A stretch of 21,228 nt of DNA from Bacteroidales bacterium. Lineage in GTDB: Bacteria; Bacteroidota; Bacteroidia; Bacteroidales; WCHB1-69. Below are positions 1 through 6,935 of this stretch, piece after piece; position 1 is the first letter of the stretch; every line of letters starts with the position of its first letter. The notes beneath the pieces were generated by a model. That model had not been told where the DNA came from, did no database searches, and was given only the letters and a program-made list of their open reading frames with translations. Made by a program: the position numbers and the translations under genes. The DNA lies in the NCBI GenBank assembly GCA_028684405.1, contig JAQUGA010000019.1, forward strand, positions 1-21,228, written 5' to 3'.

Positions 1-829
1 GAGGGGTTACCCCGCGAATTGGATTTACGGAGGAGCGAACTCGAACAATGGCTGAATTTTGATTGATGCAGCCTCGTTGATCTTGTAAGAAAAGTTTCAC
101 CTCATGACCTCGACCGGGCTCAAAGGAGTGGTTGATTGTAGTAAGCCCCCAACCCGCCAAAGTTGTATCTCCTAAATGCCAAGAAAAATAAGTTGAATCT
201 GTACTTTGTGTATATCCACCCAAAGTGTTATCAGGATATACTCCATACCCAGTTACCGTTAATGATTGGTATTCGCACAAATTTGCGTATAAAATACTGT
301 CTTCGTAAACCAGTGGTGGTATACACGCCGTTGGATCAATAAAAGCTGATATCCGTTGACAAATAGTCCGGCATTCTGCTTTCATTTTAAAACCCGAACC
401 ATGATTTGTTGCGTCAGACTTAAATCGCACGGTAATTGCCCCCGAAGGATTCGCTATTGTAGCTGTATATGCCCATTCGCCAACAGTAATTTGACTAGCA
501 CTGTTTAAAAAGAATTTGTTGCCTCCAAAATCAACCAAACGTGCTGGGTCTGCCTGGTCACTGTCGTATACAAAAATCGTGTCGCTTTCATGTAGGCCTA
601 ATTCTAAAATTTTAATTTGAACAGCAGGGTTGGTTGGATCATTGGAATATATGGTAATGGTGTCTTTTCTATTTGCCCCATAATTTCCTGAAGGCCCCCC
701 ATTGTCGTAAATAAAAGCTCCGCATCCATTTGTCACTTTGCGGGTTGTTCCCATATTGTAGTTGCCTTGCCCCATCAGTGTAGTGGAGAAAAACAGTGTA
801 GAAGCAATAAGAAATAAATATTTTTTCAT
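1..829 (-). CDS. Exported PKD/CUB-like surface protein, C-terminus cut by window edge
   Basis: The reading frame opens at an ATG complementary to 827-829 and stays open to base 1, giving 276 residues without a stop. The first ~21 residues form a signal peptide (MKKYLFLIASTLFF, then a small-residue stretch ending MGQG). Residues ~30-140 resemble the CUB-like beta module common in Bacteroidota surface proteins: a CGAFIYDNGG start, a central YDSD, and a GAITVRFKSD strand. Residues ~155-260 look like a PKD-type domain, with WHLGDTT, then INHSFEPGRGHEVKLFLQD. In the phylum such proteins are usually long, secreted by type IX secretion, and end in a gliding-motility-associated (type B) C-terminal domain. 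That end is outside the window, so the sorting signal is inferred only. It starts 11 bases after the upstream minus-strand gene, so the two are probably co-transcribed. Confidence 0.8.
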   Translation of the reverse strand, partial: MKKYLFLIASTLFFSTTLMGQGNYNMGTTRKVTNGCGAFIYDNGGPSGNYGANRKDTITIYSNDPTNPAVQIKILELGLHESDTIFVYDSDQADPARLVDFGGNKFFLNSASQITVGEWAYTATIANPSGAITVRFKSDATNHGSGFKMKAECRTICQRISAFIDPTACIPPLVYEDSILYANLCEYQSLTVTGYGVYPDNTLGGYTQSTDSTYFSWHLGDTTLAGWGLTTINHSFEPGRGHEVKLFLQDQRGCINQNSAIVRVRSSVNPIRGVTP

Positions 830-840
830 AATTTATGTTT

Positions 841-1311
841 TTAATATTTTATACCAAATGAACGAACGTATGCTTTTTCTTTTTCGAAATAAATATCTTC
901 TGGATAGACGATTAAGTAGGATCCCGAATCTCCAATTTTATAAGCCAAATATTCTTTAGAGCTTCTACGGAAATCATATTCTATATAATTAAATCTATTT
1001 TCCAGAATGTCTTTTTCAGAAACAGCCAATGTTTGATTTCCATCGATTTGTTTTACATCAAATACACTACCCATTATTTTGGTATTGGAAGGAACATTAT
1101 TCGAAATGTAAAAAGAGTAATTTATCATATGGTTGTAAATTAAAATCTTTTCAGGTGCAAGCTGAAGCGTCATATCCACCTCCTCTTGTCCCATCATTTC
1201 ATATAATTTAGCATCTGGAACGACTTGTTTTTGTGCATTTAAATCATAAAAACCTGGCGTTGTTATCAATACCATGAAAAGGATGGTCATAATAAAATTG
1301 TTGTTTTTCAT
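841..1311 (-). CDS. Small exported protein of unknown function
   Basis: This is a 156-residue protein that I do not recognise as a family. An N-terminal signal peptide is clear: Lys/Asn-rich start, hydrophobic core IMTILFMVLITT, and a probable cleavage after FYDLNAQ near residue 27. The mature part is about 130 residues, mostly polar, with alternating aromatic and hydrophobic residues suggesting beta structure. It has no Cys and no lipobox, so it is more likely periplasmic or secreted than a lipoprotein. The gene sits 11 bases upstream of the truncated PKD/CUB-like protein in the same direction. It has a plausible Bacteroidota -7 element about 30 bases upstream. The pairing suggests an accessory or co-expressed envelope protein, but no function can be assigned. 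Confidence 0.75.
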   Translation of the reverse strand: MKNNNFIMTILFMVLITTPGFYDLNAQKQVVPDAKLYEMMGQEEVDMTLQLAPEKILIYNHMINYSFYISNNVPSNTKIMGSVFDVKQIDGNQTLAVSEKDILENRFNYIEYDFRRSSKEYLAYKIGDSGSYLIVYPEDIYFEKEKAYVRSFGIKY

Positions 1312-1342
1312 TATTGATTTTTTTAATTTTTGAAATAGGATA

Positions 1343-1350
1343 CAAATATA
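1343..1350 (-). promoter_or_regulatory. Candidate -7 element (TATATTTG) for the small exported protein gene
   Basis: On the minus strand this octamer matches the Bacteroidota TAnnTTTG -7 motif. It lies 31 bases upstream of the ATG at 1311. No clean TTTG lies at the expected -33 distance, only a T-rich stretch near 1372-1378, so the call rests on one half of the promoter. Confidence 0.4.
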
Positions 1351-1429
1351 CGCTTTAGACGGCTATTGCATAAAAACAGTTGCATATTAAACATTTCTTT
1401 AACAAGAAAATAATTCAGCTTTATTTCTT

Positions 1430-2449
1430 CTATAAAATAGATAGCAAAAACAACATCAAAAAACTTATCATTCCAGCTATGATTGGTGAACTTACCCATG
1501 CTAAAGCAATTTTTCCCAAAAGTGAGTACTTTATATTATATGCATTTTTTAATAATCCAATTCCAATAATAGCTCCAACAACCGTTTGTGAACTAGAAAC
1601 CGGTACCAATGGAAAGGAAGGAAGTCCATAGGATTCTAGTAGCAATTTTAAACTTGTGGATGAAAACACAAACAATACAGCGGAATAAGATAATACAACA
1701 GCCAAAGAAGCTTCTGTTGACAGCTTGAATAATCCTTTTCCTATTGTGGTCATGGTTTTGTGCGAATAGGTTAAAACACCTATGGAAATAGCCAATCCTC
1801 CCAATAAAAATAGTTGGTGCATAGAATCAATGGTCAGATTTCCGATAATGATGGGTGGTAAAGTTATTGAGTTAACAAATACCCCCATCACATTGGCAAT
1901 GTTGTTGGCACCCAAACTGAAAGAACCTAAAATGCCTGCAAAAATAAGGGCGTATCTCAAAAAGGCATCCCTTCTTAATAAATGAAACTTAAAAATATTC
2001 AAGAAGATTTTTATAATTAGATAAAAAAAAACAGAAAAAACTGCACCTAAAACAGGGGAATATGCCCATGCTAGAAAGAATTTTTTCAATATATTTATAT
2101 CGGTGATTTGTCCCGAAAATATATTCCAGCCGATAATAGAACCAACGATGACTTGCGATGTAGAAACAGGCAAGCCAAAAAAAGACATTAGATAAACAGA
2201 CAAGGCGGCCGAAAACGCAGTTGTAAATGAACCCAATGGAATGTCAATATTCCCTAGCAAACTAATGTTTCCGGTAGCACCAGATCCCTGTACAAGTGCA
2301 CCGACGACGACAAAAATAGCACATAAAATAGTCGCTTTTCGATAACTTATCATACGCGAACCTACTGCACTTCCAAATACATTAGAAGCACCATTGGTTC
2401 CCAGTGACCATCCCAAAAATAGACCCCCAAAGATATGCCAGCTCAACAC
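1430..2449 (-). CDS. pit: PiT-family inorganic phosphate transporter
   Basis: A 339-residue polytopic inner-membrane protein of the PiT (PF01384) family, which carries inorganic phosphate into the cell, usually driven by H+ or Na+. The two inverted-repeat signatures are visible: GTNGASNVFGSAVGSR (residues 17-32) with GLPVSTSQVIVG (92-103), and SLGANNIANVMG (178-189) with VPVSSSQTVVGAIIG (282-296). A paired WAYSP/WVSSP motif follows each half (128 and 318). Length and motifs fit the short, DUF47-linked PiT clade. There is no ATG between the stop of the upstream gene and the first transmembrane helix, so translation must begin at GTG 2449 or TTG 2446. The stop is TAG and follows a final membrane helix, as expected. 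Its probable regulatory partner, the DUF47 gene, lies just upstream in the same frame, separated by one TAA and 12 bases. That partner is interrupted, so regulation of this transporter may be altered. Confidence 0.92.
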   Translation of the reverse strand: MLSWHIFGGLFLGWSLGTNGASNVFGSAVGSRMISYRKATILCAIFVVVGALVQGSGATGNISLLGNIDIPLGSFTTAFSAALSVYLMSFFGLPVSTSQVIVGSIIGWNIFSGQITDINILKKFFLAWAYSPVLGAVFSVFFYLIIKIFLNIFKFHLLRRDAFLRYALIFAGILGSFSLGANNIANVMGVFVNSITLPPIIIGNLTIDSMHQLFLLGGLAISIGVLTYSHKTMTTIGKGLFKLSTEASLAVVLSYSAVLFVFSSTSLKLLLESYGLPSFPLVPVSSSQTVVGAIIGIGLLKNAYNIKYSLLGKIALAWVSSPIIAGMISFLMLFLLSIL

Positions 2450-2461
2450 TTTTGTTCTGTT

Positions 2462-3124
2462 TTAAATGGTACGTTTAATTGCCAAAATCTGAACCATATC
2501 AGATAAGTCTTCTGCTATGTCGGAGATGTTTTCAATATGCAAAGTAAAATAGCGAATATGAGCCTTTTCGGCCAAACTAAGCTCTGGCATCTCTTGAAAA
2601 ACTTGTCTTTTGATTTTTAGTGCAAGCTTATCTGCATTCCGTTCGTGAAAACGGACGTTTTTTGTTATTTCTTTTACCCTTCCAACGTCCTCGAAAAACA
2701 TTCGGGTTGCATTATTCACCTCTACAACACATGCACACGACATATTTGTTAAATCCAATATATCTGCATGAAGCTCTCTTGGAATAAATGGTCTTTCTAC
2801 TTCAAATTGCTACAAATTCTCTTTGGCTGTATCGATAATATCGTCCATTTTTTCCAAAATCCCCAAAACATCGCTTCGGTACTCTGGAATTAAGGCATGT
2901 TTGGTTAAGGTTTTTTCAATATCTCTCTTTAATTTGTCCGCCTCTGCTTCTGTCTTATGGATTTCGCTTAAACTGACTTTAAGATTTTCCATATCGTTTT
3001 CCAAATATGAACTTACGCCTTTTTTAAAAATTTTCGCACTGTCATCCGACTTTACAATAAAGCTTTCAATTCCCTTTATCAAATAAGAGGTGCGTTTAAA
3101 AGGAGAAAGTATTTTCATAGTCAT
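2462..3124 (-). pseudogene. DUF47/PhoU-like phosphate transport regulator interrupted by in-frame TAG
   Basis: From ATG 3124 to the TAA at 2462-2464 there are 220 codons before the terminal stop, in one continuous frame. Codon 105 (2810-2812) is TAG. The first 104 residues and the last 115 together give the normal length of a DUF47 (PhoU-like, TIGR00153) protein, made of long amphipathic helices. The N-terminal half contains KTEAEADKLKRDIEKTL and ILEKMDDIIDTAKENL. The C-terminal half resumes with QFEVERPFIPRELHADIL and later has ERNADKLALKIKR and HIENISDIAEDLSDMV. No frame change is needed, so a single base substitution explains the break. DUF47 genes normally pair with a pit gene and modulate it, as here. 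Possible readings are a recent pseudogene, a sequencing or assembly error, partial readthrough, or two polypeptides with a restart downstream (TTG 2758 or ATG 2743 region). TAG ends other genes here (fabH, pit, the AglD-like gene), which argues against general recoding. Confidence 0.85.
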
Positions 3125-3175
3125 GTTTTTTAGAAATTCTGTACAAAACTCGTAAAAAAAACAATGTGTTCGTTG

Positions 3176-3772
3176 CTATTCAGATTTTTTTCCCACAAAT
3201 CGAACTACCGATGCTTCTCCGTTATGGTGTTTCCCTTCTTTTAAGTCGGTTTTGATAGTATTAGCATGTAAAACATGGAGAGACTCAAAGTCTTTTAAAA
3301 TTTCATCTAGGGAATATAGCTTTTCTATGCTTTTTGGACCACCAGATGAAAATGTAATTTGCTCTTTAGAAAACGCTTCCAAAATAAGAGTGCCTCCAGG
3401 TTTTAAGGAAGAAATAATTCGAGAATGTATTTTAGTTCGTACGTCCGAGTCAAAGTGAGCATATATGAGTGCAATTGCGTCATGTTTTTCATGAGGATAA
3501 TTGAATTCTTCCAAATTATGAACTTGGTAGTTCAACCTTGAAGTGTATTTATGACACAGTTTAAGAGCTTTTTTCTGAGCTTCCACACTGGAATCAATAG
3601 CCTCTACTTTCCAATTGTTTTCTAGTGCAAACAGTGCATTTCTTCCTTCGCCTTCTGCGGGTAATAAAAGAATTCCGGGAGGAATTCTTAATAACTCTTC
3701 CCGGAAAAAGGCATTTGGATGGGTTCCATAAATATATTCGGAATTACGATATTTTTCGTCCCAGAAACTCAT
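3176..3772 (-). CDS. Class I SAM-dependent methyltransferase
   Basis: A 198-residue soluble protein with the Rossmann-like class I methyltransferase fold. It opens with SFWDEKYRNSEYIYGTHPN, a start typical of TehB/thiopurine-methyltransferase-like proteins. Motif I, which binds S-adenosylmethionine, is LLLPAEGEGRNA (35-46). An acidic residue ends strand 2 (D60), IALIYAHF (99-106) corresponds to motif IV, and SSLKPGGTLILEAF (121-134) is the post-motif strand. The substrate cannot be read from sequence; small molecules such as oxyanions or thiols are common in this group. The start overlaps the stop of the upstream thioredoxin gene by one base (TAATG), implying translational coupling. A redox or detoxification role is therefore a reasonable but unproven inference. 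Confidence 0.88.
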   Translation of the reverse strand: MSFWDEKYRNSEYIYGTHPNAFFREELLRIPPGILLLPAEGEGRNALFALENNWKVEAIDSSVEAQKKALKLCHKYTSRLNYQVHNLEEFNYPHEKHDAIALIYAHFDSDVRTKIHSRIISSLKPGGTLILEAFSKEQITFSSGGPKSIEKLYSLDEILKDFESLHVLHANTIKTDLKEGKHHNGEASVVRFVGKKSE

Positions 3773-4128
3773 TATTCTATGTTAAAAATATCTTTGAAAG
3801 CCTCTTTAAAGGTCTCCTTTGGCAATGCACCCGCCGCCATTGTAGGTTGTCCTTCAAGAGGAACAAAAAGGATAGAAGGAATGCTTTGAATGCCAAAAAC
3901 AGCAGCTAACTCTTGCTCTACTTCGGTATCAATTTTATAAATATCGATTTTCCCTTTATACTCTTCAGATAGTTCATCCAAAATAGGAGCTACCATTTTA
4001 CAAGGACCACACCAATCTGCGTAAAAATCAATAATTGCAGGTTTGTCGCCTAAAAATTTCCACTCTTTATTTTGCTCGTAATTAAAAACCTTGCTTAAAA
4101 AGGTCTCTTTGGTTAAAAATTCTGTCAT
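3772..4128 (-). CDS. trxA: Cytosolic thioredoxin
   Basis: A 118-residue thioredoxin-fold protein with the canonical active site WCGPC (W39, C40-C43) inside FYADWCGPCKMVAPILDEL. The cis-proline follows at residue 84 (SIPSILFVP). There is no signal peptide, so it should act in the cytosol as a disulfide reductase for enzymes such as ribonucleotide reductase or peroxiredoxins. It is slightly longer at the N-terminus than E. coli thioredoxin (about 108 residues), with an extra helix of about 20 residues before KPAIIDFYA. The gene is 4 bases downstream of a second thioredoxin-like gene and overlaps the methyltransferase start by one base. The three most likely form one transcript. Confidence 0.95.
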   Translation of the reverse strand: MTEFLTKETFLSKVFNYEQNKEWKFLGDKPAIIDFYADWCGPCKMVAPILDELSEEYKGKIDIYKIDTEVEQELAAVFGIQSIPSILFVPLEGQPTMAAGALPKETFKEAFKDIFNIE

Positions 4129-4132
4129 GTTT

Positions 4133-4609
4133 TTATTTTTTGACGGTTAATATATTTTCTATAAATTGAATGTATTGTTCTTTTTGTAAAGCTCCCATTG
4201 CCATTTGTGGTTCTCCACTTACGGGAAATAACATTACCACGGGGATGTTTCGTATGCCATGAACCGAAGCCAACTCCTTTTCAAAATCAACATTGACTTT
4301 GTAAAAATTTACTCGATCCTTATAAAGAATTGATAATTCATCCATGATGGGAGCAATCTTTCTACAAGGGGCACACCAATCTGCATAAAAATCAATCACC
4401 GATGGTTTGTTGTCTTTATAAATAAAAGTATTGGGATTTTTTTCATAATCGTAAACCATTTTTATATAGCTCGATTTATTCATTAGCAGTACGTGCGATT
4501 TTTTTCCATCACCTGGTTTTTGACTGTATGTTATTCCAAAGGGTAGCATAATTAATAGGGGCAACAAAATACTTCCCAAAATTAATCTAATTGCATTTTT
4601 TCTTTTCAT
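4133..4609 (-). CDS. Membrane-anchored or exported thioredoxin-like protein
   Basis: A 158-residue protein made of an N-terminal membrane or signal segment and a thioredoxin domain. Residues 1-5 are basic and 9-24 are strongly hydrophobic (LILGSILLPLLIMLPF). The sequence then runs ITYSQ, a possible signal peptidase site, so it may be either cleaved or anchored. The active site is WCAPC (C79, C82) in FYADWCAPCRKIAPIMDEL, with the cis-proline at P123 (NIPVVMLFP). It therefore likely catalyses periplasmic thiol-disulfide reduction or exchange. The domain is close in sequence to the cytosolic thioredoxin encoded 4 bases downstream, including the shared end motif QPxMAxGALxKE. This suggests tandem duplication followed by relocation of one copy. 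WCAPC rather than WCGPC may shift its redox potential. Confidence 0.9.
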   Translation of the reverse strand: MKRKNAIRLILGSILLPLLIMLPFGITYSQKPGDGKKSHVLLMNKSSYIKMVYDYEKNPNTFIYKDNKPSVIDFYADWCAPCRKIAPIMDELSILYKDRVNFYKVNVDFEKELASVHGIRNIPVVMLFPVSGEPQMAMGALQKEQYIQFIENILTVKK

Positions 4610-4726
4610 AGTGATAGTTTTTTTAAAATTACTAAACTGTATCGCATTAATAACACCATTAATTTAAAAAAGTTCAAAAGAGTAATCGATAATAACAAAA
4701 ACCACTCCAAAAAGTTTATATTAATC

Positions 4727-4770
4727 AGAAAAAAGAAACACCCCAAGGTTTTTGTAAACTTTGAGGTGTT
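4727..4770 (-). terminator. Rho-independent terminator after fabH
   Basis: Read on the minus strand, 4770-4737 forms a 12-base stem (AACACCTCAAAG pairing with CCTTGGGGTGTT, one mismatch and one wobble) around a loop of ten bases. It is followed at once by the T-rich run TCTTTTTTCT. It lies about 33 bases beyond the fabH stop, so it closes the YceD-rpmF-fabH unit. It also separates that unit from the thioredoxin operon, which continues in the same direction. Confidence 0.8.
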
Positions 4771-4802
4771 AGAATTAAATATTGTTTTATTTCAAAAAAA
4801 GA

Positions 4803-5792
4803 CTAATAAGCCCATTTAAGATAAATTGAGCCCCAGGTGAAACCAGCTCCAAAAGCAGACAAAATCAAATTGTCCCCTTTTTTCAGTTGATCTTCCCATT
4901 GCCACAGGCAAAGAGGAATTGTAGCCGAAGTTGTATTTCCAAATTCTCTGATGTTGATCATCACTTTTGCAGGATCGAGCTTCATTCTTGATGCTACTGC
5001 TTCAATAATTCTCAAATTTGCTTGGTGAGGGACCAACCATGCTATATCATCAGAAGTCATATTGTTTCGTTTCATAATTTCAACAGAAACGTCTGCCATT
5101 TTTGATACGGCCCACTTAAAAACGGGCTGTCCTTCTTGATAAATAAAATGTTCTCTGGCGTCAACTGTTTCATGAGATGCTGGTTTTAATGAACCCCCGG
5201 CTTTTTGGTGCAAATGAATTCTGCCCACACCATCCGATTGAAGAATCATGTCTTGAATGCCCATGCCTTCTATGTTGGGTTCTAATAAAATAGCTGCGGC
5301 TCCATCTCCAAAAATAGGACATGTAGCTCTGTCTGTATAATCAACAATGGATGACATTTTTTCGGCACCCACTACAATTACTTTTTTATAAGCACCACTT
5401 TCAATAAATTTTGAAGCGGTTGCAAGAGCATATACAAATCCCGAACAACCTGCATTTAAATCGTAACTAAATGCATTTTTAATTCCAACTTTGTCGGAAA
5501 TAATATTTGCTGTTGCCGGAAACTGCATATCGGGTGTTACGGTAGCACAAATAAGCAAATCAATCTCATCTGGGCTGGTATTGGTTTTTTTCAAAAGACC
5601 CATAACTGCTTCTGAGCCAATGTCTGAAGTTGCCGTGTTGGGGTCTTTTAAAATTCTTCTCTCTTTTATTCCGATGCGAGTCATAATCCACTCGTCCGTG
5701 GTGTCCACCATTTTGCTAAGCTCCTCGTTGGTCAAAACGTATTCAGGAAGGGCACCATAAACACCAGTAATTGCTGCATTGATTTTTTTCAT
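4803..5792 (-). CDS. fabH: Beta-ketoacyl-ACP synthase III
   Basis: A 329-residue KAS III, which starts fatty acid synthesis by condensing a short acyl-CoA with malonyl-ACP in the cytosol. The Cys-His-Asn triad is complete: C116 in AGCSGFVYAL, H256 in PHQANLRII, and N286 in FGNTTSATIP. The CoA/ACP end motif GAGFTWGS (315-322) is present, and the length is standard for FabH. In Bacteroidota such enzymes often also prime branched-chain acids from branched acyl-CoAs, but specificity is not readable here. It starts at the ATG complementary to 5790-5792. It lies 136 bases downstream of rpmF, a gap that contains no plsX gene. The stop is TAG, at the normal family C-terminus. Confidence 0.97.
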   Translation of the reverse strand: MKKINAAITGVYGALPEYVLTNEELSKMVDTTDEWIMTRIGIKERRILKDPNTATSDIGSEAVMGLLKKTNTSPDEIDLLICATVTPDMQFPATANIISDKVGIKNAFSYDLNAGCSGFVYALATASKFIESGAYKKVIVVGAEKMSSIVDYTDRATCPIFGDGAAAILLEPNIEGMGIQDMILQSDGVGRIHLHQKAGGSLKPASHETVDAREHFIYQEGQPVFKWAVSKMADVSVEIMKRNNMTSDDIAWLVPHQANLRIIEAVASRMKLDPAKVMINIREFGNTTSATIPLCLWQWEDQLKKGDNLILSAFGAGFTWGSIYLKWAY

Positions 5793-5928
5793 GATAAATG
5801 ATTTATTTTTTTCATGGAGATATTGATTATTACAAACACAAAAAACACTATCGAGATAAGTAGTACCTATTCAATAATGCTTATTTTTGTGTTATCAGCT
5901 CCATGAAGAACTGTTCTTATTTTAACAC

Positions 5929-6114
5929 TTAGGCTGTTGCTGTTTTGTCTACAGCAAGTTTGCCTCGGTAATATCCACATTCGTTACAAACCGTGTGATA
6001 TAAATGAGCGGAACCGCAGTTTGAACAATTCGCTAGTTGAGGAGCTATTGCTTTATCGTGAGTTCTACGTTTGTCTCTTCTGGTTGCAGAATGTCTTCTT
6101 TTAGGATGTGGCAT
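5929..6114 (-). CDS. rpmF: 50S ribosomal protein L32
   Basis: A 61-residue basic protein with the typical L32 N-terminus (MPHPKRRHSATRRDKRRTHD). Its zinc-ribbon is intact: C30-x2-C33 and C43-x2-C46. It is therefore the zinc-binding (C+) form, not the Cys-less paralogue that replaces it under zinc limitation in some bacteria. It is a structural protein of the large ribosomal subunit. It follows the YceD/DUF177 gene by about 36 bases, the widely conserved yceD-rpmF pairing, and precedes fabH, so ribosome and lipid genes are probably co-transcribed. Confidence 0.98.
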   Translation of the reverse strand: MPHPKRRHSATRRDKRRTHDKAIAPQLANCSNCGSAHLYHTVCNECGYYRGKLAVDKTATA

Positions 6115-6150
6115 GACTATTTATTTTTAACTTGTTATCTACTTTTATTT

Positions 6151-6678
6151 TTAATTATCACTTTTTAATTTTTTCAAGGCTTCCCATCTGGGATCAATGT
6201 CTGTTTTTTCTTTCTCTTCTAAAAATTTTAATGCAGCTTCGTTGCACAAACTTTTTCCCTCAATGTCAACTCCATGAATACGGCGAAATGGTAAATGAAC
6301 CATGATAAATTCGTAAACATGAGAGTGAATGTCAATTTGATATTCGTTTGTTGCCAATGTAACCACATTTATGTCTTCTTCATTTTCAGATCTGTCGGTG
6401 ATTTTGACATAAAGTGTTTCGGAGAAATTGAGCGGCAGGGAGACATCATCTCCACAGCGATCGCATTGGGTATTCATAAAACCGGAAAAATGAAATTTGA
6501 AAACCAGCAAATTAATGTTTTTCTCAATTTCTATATCCAAACGCATCTCTACGTCAAGCTTCTCATCCGATTGCATTTCTTCAAAGAACGAACTGTTTAT
6601 CAAGAATTCCATGGAATGAAATCCTTGTTTAAGTCCCGCAAAATTAATAATATATTCACTCAAGTCTTCCAATTTCAC
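6151..6678 (-). CDS. yceD: YceD/DUF177 family protein
   Basis: A 175-residue acidic cytosolic protein of the DUF177 family (PF02620). In E. coli and plants the family has been linked to 23S rRNA maturation or accumulation, and it sits next to rpmF almost everywhere. Visible hallmarks are the CDRC pair (C72, C75) in the central beta region, the LPF motif at ~129-131, and the C-terminal IDPRWEALKKL (161-171). The start is a GTG (6676-6678). The overlapping ATG two bases upstream is followed directly by TGA in its own frame and cannot be used. The family N-terminus (KLEDLSEYIINFAGLK) fits the GTG. A good -7 promoter element lies only 16 bases upstream, so the mRNA leader must be very short. Confidence 0.93.
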   Translation of the reverse strand: MKLEDLSEYIINFAGLKQGFHSMEFLINSSFFEEMQSDEKLDVEMRLDIEIEKNINLLVFKFHFSGFMNTQCDRCGDDVSLPLNFSETLYVKITDRSENEEDINVVTLATNEYQIDIHSHVYEFIMVHLPFRRIHGVDIEGKSLCNEAALKFLEEKEKTDIDPRWEALKKLKSDN

Positions 6679-6694
6679 ATTTATTTTGGGGATG

Positions 6695-6702
6695 CAAAGG
6701 TA
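6695..6702 (-). promoter_or_regulatory. Candidate promoter (-7 TACCTTTG) for yceD-rpmF-fabH
   Basis: The minus strand reads TACCTTTG, an exact TAnnTTTG match. A TTAG, close to the TTTG -33 element, lies about 20 bases farther upstream across an A-rich spacer. A start site a few bases past the motif would leave a leader of roughly ten bases before the GTG of yceD. Confidence 0.65.
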
Positions 6703-6871
6703 AGACTTTTTTTTATAAATGCTAACTTTTTTTGTTTTTTATACCAAAACATGAGTTTTTTTGGACTGTTTTACAAAAAAACAGAAAAAGTTATCAACAG
6801 TTGTTGTTGAAATTGTACAAACTTGTCATATATTCGTATGTTAGAGTTAAGATATTTCAATTTTTATTCAT

Positions 6872-6906
6872 TTTGTTTTTTTACAACATTAAAAAATGTA
6901 ATTTTG
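6872..6906 (+). promoter_or_regulatory. Candidate promoter for the glsA-glsB-engB operon
   Basis: TTTG at 6872-6875 and TAATTTTG (TAnnTTTG) at 6899-6906 are separated by 23 bases, slightly long for the Bacteroidota consensus of about 19-21. The -7 element lies 29 bases before the ATG at 6936. The 12-mer ATGTAATTTTGC around it recurs exactly in the wbpE promoter. Confidence 0.6.
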
Positions 6907-6935
6907 CATATTTATGGTAAATCAATTTAAAAGTG

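Noticed and set aside
2462..2758. Independent 98-residue gene starting at TTG 2758
   Set aside because: The frame continues upstream without interruption to the TAG at 2810, and the residues between (QFEVERPFIPRELHADI) read as normal DUF47 sequence. It is the second half of one gene.
2810..2812. General recoding of UAG as a sense codon in this organism
   Set aside because: fabH, pit and the AglD-like gene end with TAG exactly where their families normally end.
6295..6920. Plus-strand open frames opposite yceD and in the gap before glsA
   Set aside because: Composition is low-complexity and AT-driven, they overlap yceD and the promoter elements, and nothing in them resembles a protein family.
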